DNA of 64,000 bases from JAAYLC01 sp035654795 (GTDB taxonomy: Bacteria > Bacteroidota > Bacteroidia > Flavobacteriales > Flavobacteriaceae). Position 1 is the first letter of the stretch. Each line of letters begins with the position of its first letter. Positions 58,883-64,000 of the stretch are shown piece after piece. The stretch covers positions 15,587 through 79,586 of the forward strand of contig DASRWC010000011.1 of the NCBI GenBank assembly GCA_035654795.1, read 5' to 3'. The position numbers and the translations under genes were made by a program. The notes under the pieces were generated by a model. That model was not told the DNA's origin, did no database searches, and saw only the letters and a program-made list of their open reading frames with translations.

Positions 58883-61354
58883 ATGACCAAAAAATTTTCC
58901 TTTCTGTTTCTTTTTTTATCCTTCACTTTTTATGCACAACTTCAATCTCCTTCTGACTTTTTAGGATATGAATTAGGCACTGAATTTACACGTCACGCAG
59001 AGGTAGTGGCCTATTTTGAACACGTTGCAAAGGAAAGTCCAAATGTAATCTACAAAGACTATGGAAAAACTTATGAACGTAGGAGATTGACTTATGCTAT
59101 TGTTTCTTCTCAGGAAAATCTTCAACATCTGGAAGCCATTCGAACAGATAATCTGAAGAATGCCGGGTTAATATCAGGGACTTCTCAACCGGAAAAAACG
59201 ATTGTATGGCTCAGTTATAACGTTCATGGAAATGAAGCATCATGTAGTGAAGCGGCTATGAATACCGTGTATAAATTGATAACTGAACATCCGGAATATT
59301 TAAAAGATGTGATTGTCATTATGGATCCGGGAGTAAACCCCGATGGGCGAGATCGATATGTAAATTGGTACAATCAAATACGCGCCATTCCTTACAATGC
59401 CTCTCAGGATGCAGCCGAACATCATGAACCATGGCCGGCAGGAAGACCAAATCATTATCTTTTTGATTTAAACAGAGATTGGGTGTGGGCAAGCCAAATT
59501 GAAACACAGCAACGGTTAAAAATATACAACCAATGGATGCCTCACATTCACGTAGATTTTCATGAGCAGTTTATCAACAATCCATACTACTTTGCACCGG
59601 GAGCAGAGCCTTATCACGAAATGCTAACTCCATGGCAACGCGATTTTCAACACACGATCGGGAAGAATAATGCTAAATATTTTGATCTGAATGGATGGCT
59701 TTATTTCACACGGGAGAGTTTTGATCTACTTTACCCAAGTTACGGAGATACTTACCCATTGTTCAATGGCGCCATTGGAATGACGTACGAACAAGCAGGA
59801 CATGGAATGGCAGGACTGGGAATAATAAATGATGAAGATATCGAACTTACGCTTGTTGATCGGATAGCACATCATACCACTACCGGACTCTCAACTATAG
59901 AAGTTGCGTCTAAAAATGTAGAAAGATTAAATGATGAGTTTAGAGCTTTTTTCAAAAACGATAAACTCAAGTACAAAAGTTTTATTCTTCAAGGAAATCC
60001 CGATCATATCAAAGCTTTAACAGAGATTTTGGACCGTCAGGAGATTAAATACGGTTTTCTAAGTAAAGGAAAAGTGAAAGGTTTCAACTATAAAACCGGA
60101 AAAAACGGAACCATTGATGTTCTGAATGCACTGGTTATTGATACCGATCAACCTAAAGGAAAAATGGTTCATGTTCTTTTTGAACCACAGACGCATCTCA
60201 CTACTCCTTTAACTTATGATATCACGGCCTGGAGCCTGCCTTATGCTTTTGGTTTAGACGGAATTGCAAGCACCACAAAAGTTTCTGCTAATGATTCGTC
60301 TGAAATTTATTCAGAAATTCAACCCGATGCGCGGGCTGCCGGTTATATTTCCAAGTGGAATAGTGTTCAGGATGCACAATTTTTGACGGCATTGCTTCAA
60401 AACGGAATAAAGGTTCGTTTTTCTGAAAATGAATTGAGCTTCGGAGGGAATGAATTCGGGAGGGGAAGTTTGATTATCACCAGAAGTGATAATAAAACAA
60501 ATGAAAATTTTGACCAACAATTAATTCAAATCGCAAATAAATATAAGCGGAAATTATATGCTTCTCCTACAAGTTATGCGGATGTGCTAACCGATTTTGG
60601 ATCGCAATATGTGCATTTACTCAAAAATAAAAAGGTAGCTATATTAATGGGTGAAGGGATTTCTTCTCTGAACTACGGACAGTTGTGGCACTTCTTTGAA
60701 AAGGAATTAAAATATCCATTTACAGCTATTAACACCCGAAATATCAATCAAATTCATTGGACGGATTATGATGTGTTGATTTTGCCCGATGGAAATTATA
60801 CTTTCGTGACTGAAGAAGTATTTGCCGATATAGATCGATGGATAGCAGGAGGGGGCAGAGTAATCGCTCTGCAAAATGCCTTGAGTTTATTTAATGAAAA
60901 GGATGGATTTGAACTTCAAAAAAACAATGTGGATGAAGACGACGAAGGTGAAAAAAGTAAAGAGGGCAATCTTACGCCTTATGCTGAACGGGAAATGCAC
61001 GGAACTAAGAATTTTATCACCGGAAGTATTTTTAAAATAAAGTTAGACACCACACATCCTTTAGCTTTTGGTTTGAATGAAGATTATTATTCTTTGAAAT
61101 TGGGCAGTGATTCCTATAAATTTTTGAAAGAAGGGTATAATGTAGGATATATCAAAGGTGACGCTCAGGTTGTATCGGGTTTTGCCGGAGAGGATGCGAA
61201 AGAGAAACTAAAAAATTCCATTGTTTTTGCCGAAGCGAAAAAAGGCAAAGGCAGTGTGATATATTTGGTAGATGATGTGCTTTTTAGAACATTTTGGCAA
61301 AACGGAAAGCTGATTCTGGTAAATAGTGTGTTTATGACACCTAAAGATTTTTAA
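58883..61354 (+). CDS. Secreted M14 family zinc carboxypeptidase
   Basis: 823 residues from the ATG at 58883, where a Sec signal begins (MTKKFSFLFLFLSFTFYAQ); the frame opens at 58826. The M14 catalytic domain (~40-360) has zinc ligands His115 and Glu118 (NVHGNEAS) and His227 (VDFHEQ), and a likely catalytic Glu in MTYEQAGHG. A C-terminal region (~400-820) has a glutamine-amidotransferase-like fold (ILMGEGISSLNYGQLWHFFE, VLILPDGNY, GRVIALQNA). Large M14 peptidases of this type are common in marine Bacteroidota and process peptides outside the cytoplasm. Confidence 0.9.
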   Translation: MTKKFSFLFLFLSFTFYAQLQSPSDFLGYELGTEFTRHAEVVAYFEHVAKESPNVIYKDYGKTYERRRLTYAIVSSQENLQHLEAIRTDNLKNAGLISGTSQPEKTIVWLSYNVHGNEASCSEAAMNTVYKLITEHPEYLKDVIVIMDPGVNPDGRDRYVNWYNQIRAIPYNASQDAAEHHEPWPAGRPNHYLFDLNRDWVWASQIETQQRLKIYNQWMPHIHVDFHEQFINNPYYFAPGAEPYHEMLTPWQRDFQHTIGKNNAKYFDLNGWLYFTRESFDLLYPSYGDTYPLFNGAIGMTYEQAGHGMAGLGIINDEDIELTLVDRIAHHTTTGLSTIEVASKNVERLNDEFRAFFKNDKLKYKSFILQGNPDHIKALTEILDRQEIKYGFLSKGKVKGFNYKTGKNGTIDVLNALVIDTDQPKGKMVHVLFEPQTHLTTPLTYDITAWSLPYAFGLDGIASTTKVSANDSSEIYSEIQPDARAAGYISKWNSVQDAQFLTALLQNGIKVRFSENELSFGGNEFGRGSLIITRSDNKTNENFDQQLIQIANKYKRKLYASPTSYADVLTDFGSQYVHLLKNKKVAILMGEGISSLNYGQLWHFFEKELKYPFTAINTRNINQIHWTDYDVLILPDGNYTFVTEEVFADIDRWIAGGGRVIALQNALSLFNEKDGFELQKNNVDEDDEGEKSKEGNLTPYAEREMHGTKNFITGSIFKIKLDTTHPLAFGLNEDYYSLKLGSDSYKFLKEGYNVGYIKGDAQVVSGFAGEDAKEKLKNSIVFAEAKKGKGSVIYLVDDVLFRTFWQNGKLILVNSVFMTPKDF

Positions 61355-61380
61355 TTGTCAGAATCGGTTATCCGAGGTGG

Positions 61381-62838
61381 TTATTCTGAATACCGAATAC
61401 AAACATTCTTCTTCTCCGTAAAAAATTCCAAAGCATCAAATCCGCCTTCGCGGCCCACGCCGCTTGCTTTTACACCGCCAAAAGGTGTGCGTAAGTCGCG
61501 GTTCAGCCAAGTGTTAACCCACACAATTCCGGCTTCTAGTTTTTTAGATATCCGCATCGCCTTGTCAATGTTTGTCGTCCAAACGGTGGAGGAGAGGCCG
61601 TATTTTACAGAATTTGCCATTTCTAATACTTCTTCTTCAGCTTCGAAAGGCATAATCGTTACCACCGGACCGAAAATCTCTTCCTGATTGGTTCGGCAAT
61701 AGGCATCGTTGATTTCGATGATAGTGGGCTGTAAATAATAACCGTTTTCCAATCCTTCAGGTTTTATACGCTCTCCGCCGGTAAGAACTTTTCCGCCTTC
61801 CGTTTTGGCCAATTCGATGTAGGACATTACTTTCTCAAGATGTGCCTTGGAAACCATAGCACCAATATTGGTTTCAGAATCAAATGGATTTCCCACTTTT
61901 AATGCTTTCGTTCGCGCAATAAAATCTTTTTTGAACTTTTCATAGATAGGTTTCTCCACAAATATTCGACTTCCGCAAAGGCATATTTGACCTTGATTGG
62001 AGAAAGAGGATTTTAAAGTTACTGCCAGCATTTTATCGTAATCACAATCTGCGAAAATGATGTTCGGATTTTTTCCGCCTAATTCTAAAGACAACTTTTT
62101 GAACATTGGTGCAGCTGTGCGGGCAATGTGCTGACCTGTTACCGTTCCGCCGGTAAATGAAATGGCCTTGATATCGGGATGCGAAACAATCGCTTCTCCG
62201 GCTTTAGGACCAAGTCCGTGAATAATATTCAAAACTCCTTTTGGAAGTCCGGCTTTATTACAGATTTCGCCAAGCAGAAAGGCTGTCATCGGCGTAATCT
62301 CGGAAGGTTTTGCCACTACTGTATTTCCTGTTGCCAGAGCCGGCGCAATTTTCCATGAGAAGAGGTAGAGCGGAAGATTCCAGGGAGAAATGCAACCCAC
62401 AACTCCCAAAGGTTCGCGCAATGTAAAGTTTATTGTGCTCAGTCCTGTGCTTTCGTGAGCCTCACTTCCAAATTGGGTAATGGCATTGGCATAAAAACGA
62501 AAGTTGGCAGAACCCCGTGGAATATCTACAGTTTTGGATAAGGATAAAGGTTTCCCGTTGTCGCGGGTTTCTGCTTCAGCCAGTCGTTCCAGATTTTCTT
62601 CAATTAAATCGGCTATGCGCATTAATATGCTACTCCGTTTTTCTATCGTGGTATTAGACCATTCCGGAAACGCATTTTTAGCCGCTTCATAAGCGTTGGC
62701 TACATCCCGCTCATCCGAATCGGCGATTTGTGAATATACCGTGCCGGTCATCGGTTCGTAATTGTCTAACCAATTTCCGGAGATCGGTTCTACATATTCG
62801 CCGTTGATGAAATTCTTGATTTTTACAGGATGTTCCAT
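61381..62838 (-). CDS. Aldehyde dehydrogenase, 2-aminomuconic/2-hydroxymuconic semialdehyde type
   Basis: 485 residues, NAD-dependent. Catalytic Glu252 in LELGGKNPN and nucleophile Cys286 in GQICLCGSR; coenzyme loop FTGGTVTGQHIAR. In this neighbourhood (RidA-type deaminase and kynurenine 3-monooxygenase) it most likely oxidises 2-aminomuconate semialdehyde in tryptophan/3-hydroxyanthranilate degradation. It lies 4 bases after the ridA-like gene. Specificity is inferred from context. Confidence 0.85.
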   Translation of the reverse strand: MEHPVKIKNFINGEYVEPISGNWLDNYEPMTGTVYSQIADSDERDVANAYEAAKNAFPEWSNTTIEKRSSILMRIADLIEENLERLAEAETRDNGKPLSLSKTVDIPRGSANFRFYANAITQFGSEAHESTGLSTINFTLREPLGVVGCISPWNLPLYLFSWKIAPALATGNTVVAKPSEITPMTAFLLGEICNKAGLPKGVLNIIHGLGPKAGEAIVSHPDIKAISFTGGTVTGQHIARTAAPMFKKLSLELGGKNPNIIFADCDYDKMLAVTLKSSFSNQGQICLCGSRIFVEKPIYEKFKKDFIARTKALKVGNPFDSETNIGAMVSKAHLEKVMSYIELAKTEGGKVLTGGERIKPEGLENGYYLQPTIIEINDAYCRTNQEEIFGPVVTIMPFEAEEEVLEMANSVKYGLSSTVWTTNIDKAMRISKKLEAGIVWVNTWLNRDLRTPFGGVKASGVGREGGFDALEFFTEKKNVCIRYSE

Positions 62839-62842
62839 AGTT

Positions 62843-63271
62843 TTATTTCTTTAAAGGCGCATAAGCCGTCGCTTTTATCTCCACTACCAAATGTGGATGC
62901 GGGAGTTGGTGGACGGCAACAGTGGTTCGCGTCGGACCGGTTTCACTGTTGAAATATTCTTTGTAAACTTCATTGTATCCGGCGAAATCGTTCATATTCA
63001 CCAAAAAACTTTGAACTTCTACCAAATCTGCCAGAGTTGCCCCTTCGGCGGCGAGATAGTCTTTAATGTTTTCAATAACTGCACGAGTCTGTTCCCGAAT
63101 ATCAAGTTCGATAGTACCCATTTCGTCGATAACGCGGACTCCGGCGAAGGTGTTGTCTTTTCTGCGCGAACTTGTTCCGCTAACGAAGACAAAATCTCCC
63201 GCGCGTTTTACATGTGGATAAGCGCCGCGAGGCTTCGCCTTTCCTTCAACTAATTTTCCTTTGTTTTCCAT
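62843..63271 (-). CDS. RidA family protein, probable 2-aminomuconate deaminase
   Basis: 142 residues, YjgF/YER057c/UK114 fold. Core motifs GDFVFVSGTSSRRKDNTFAG and VEVQSFLVNMNDFAGYNEVYKEYF. The C-terminal LPHPHLVVEIKATAY lacks the Arg105 that RidA imine deaminases use, as in muconate-type deaminases (AmnD-like). Placed between kynurenine 3-monooxygenase and aldehyde dehydrogenase genes, it likely deaminates 2-aminomuconate. Spacing is 4-6 bases on either side. Confidence 0.85.
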   Translation of the reverse strand: MENKGKLVEGKAKPRGAYPHVKRAGDFVFVSGTSSRRKDNTFAGVRVIDEMGTIELDIREQTRAVIENIKDYLAAEGATLADLVEVQSFLVNMNDFAGYNEVYKEYFNSETGPTRTTVAVHQLPHPHLVVEIKATAYAPLKK

Positions 63272-63277
63272 TATAAA

Positions 63278-64000
63278 TTAAAAATCTTTTTCGGTGTATT
63301 TTAAATAATCAGGTCCTTCATCTTCGAGAATTTCAGTAGTTCGTTCTTTGACCAAATCTAGTTTTTCTTTTAAAGATAAAGAATCGTTTAATTCATTCTT
63401 ATATATCATAGTCAGTATGGCGGTATCTTGAGCACGACCTTGCGCAAGGGCTTGGGCGTAAGGAATATTTTCTCTGAAAGTTACCAAAGAATATTTACTG
63501 TTATATTCATCGGGAAATTCTGTTTCAAAGGCAATTTCGAGTTTTCGTTTTGCTTGAAAAATCGGAAGTCCGGTGTGGGCTTTCATTTCTTCAAAATTAT
63601 CTAACGATAAATCGCAAATGGCTTCTGCATTTTTTATTCGAGCGTTTTGGAACGTTTCAAAAATAGTTGCCCAAACATCCTGTCCTTTGTCAATTTCTGA
63701 TTTATGCTCCGAAAGCACTTCCATAAATGCTGCGACATCTTCAAAACTCGAATTCATTCCTTGTGCATAAAAAGGAACCATTGCATGTGCCGCGTCGCCC
63801 ATTATCAACACTTTTCCGCTATGATGCCAGGGCGAACATTTGATTGTGCCTAAATTTCCGATTGGATTATGGAAAAACTGCTCCATCAGATTCGGAATTA
63901 ATTCTAAAACATCAGGGAATTCTTTGCTGAAAAAATCTTCTACTTTTTCGGGAGAAGATAAGGTTTCGAAAGAATAAGGTTCGCCTTTATGCGGCAAAAA
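63278..64000 (-). CDS. kmo: Kynurenine 3-monooxygenase, C-terminal part (5' end outside window)
   Basis: About 240 residues visible; the frame remains open to the right edge. FAD-dependent aromatic hydroxylase converting kynurenine to 3-hydroxykynurenine. The GD motif VLIMGDAAHAMVPFYAQGMNSSFED binds FAD; the following SEHKSEIDKGQDVWATIFETFQ and KFSLVTFRENIPYAQALAQGR-type segments match KMO. The Met near the edge is not necessarily the start. First visible gene of the kynurenine operon. Confidence 0.9.
   Translation of the reverse strand, partial: FLPHKGEPYSFETLSSPEKVEDFFSKEFPDVLELIPNLMEQFFHNPIGNLGTIKCSPWHHSGKVLIMGDAAHAMVPFYAQGMNSSFEDVAAFMEVLSEHKSEIDKGQDVWATIFETFQNARIKNAEAICDLSLDNFEEMKAHTGLPIFQAKRKLEIAFETEFPDEYNSKYSLVTFRENIPYAQALAQGRAQDTAILTMIYKNELNDSLSLKEKLDLVKERTTEILEDEGPDYLKYTEKDF

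Noticed and set aside
1..64000. CRISPR arrays, insertion sequences, prophage or integrase genes, tRNA and rRNA genes
   Set aside because: None could be recognised by reading; no direct repeats with regular spacing, transposase-like proteins or tRNA cloverleafs were noticed.

Overview
The window looks like chromosomal DNA from a member of the Bacteroidota, most likely a marine-type Flavobacteriaceae. The evidence is the TAnnTTTG-type promoter boxes, the scarcity of Shine-Dalgarno sites, a subtilase with a type IX secretion C-terminal sorting domain, a clade II nitrous oxide reductase cluster, BshC (bacillithiol), and a kynurenine-pathway cluster. I see no rRNA, tRNA, CRISPR array, insertion sequence, prophage or plasmid function. 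It is gene-dense and made mostly of housekeeping genes with a few accessory blocks.

Layout: 1-5876 holds a nos cluster on the + strand: nosZ (5' end outside the window), a membrane protein, nosL, nosD, nosF and nosY, for respiration of N2O. 6055-9803 has a divergent M23 peptidase / alaS pair. 9890-13319 holds lineage-type proteins of uncertain function, one of them visibly frameshifted. 13330-17255 holds pheT, a small unknown protein, an Lrp/AsnC regulator and a 5-TM EamA transporter that seems to lack a start codon. 17451-22281 is a surface-polysaccharide operon: AP-superfamily membrane enzyme, FemAB/GNAT-like protein, sugar aminotransferase, Wzx flippase. 22387-28395 is a heavy-metal efflux locus whose RND pump is fused in frame to a TolC-like protein. 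28481-30320 pairs two exported DsrE-like proteins with a divergent universal stress protein around a perfect FNR/CRP-like palindrome, suggesting low-oxygen control that would fit N2O respiration.

30633-45122 contains typA, a NoeA-like methyltransferase with a small membrane partner, an Lnb-like lipoprotein N-acyltransferase candidate, crcB, an M49 peptidase, a GH3-family protein, rluF, hsp20, sucC, a cold-shock protein and a nitronate monooxygenase. The minus-strand run 52346-44181 (pyrG, yidC, MORN protein, mnmA, subtilase, nitronate monooxygenase) and the run 58720-52448 (bshC, guaA, LysM/periplasmic-binding lipoprotein, OsmC, DUF922, DUF3820) look like long operons. 58883-61354 is a secreted M14 peptidase. 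61381-64000 is a tryptophan/kynurenine catabolic operon cut by the window edge.

Most notable observations: GuaA has glycine where the glutaminase nucleophile cysteine should be; the RND-TolC fusion carries an internal signal-peptide-like segment beginning at an in-frame GTG; the DsrE/USP intergenic region carries an FNR-like site; a conserved-looking gene is broken by one base at about 10040; and the EamA gene has ATA where its start codon should be. All assignments come from reading motifs by eye; no database search was run.
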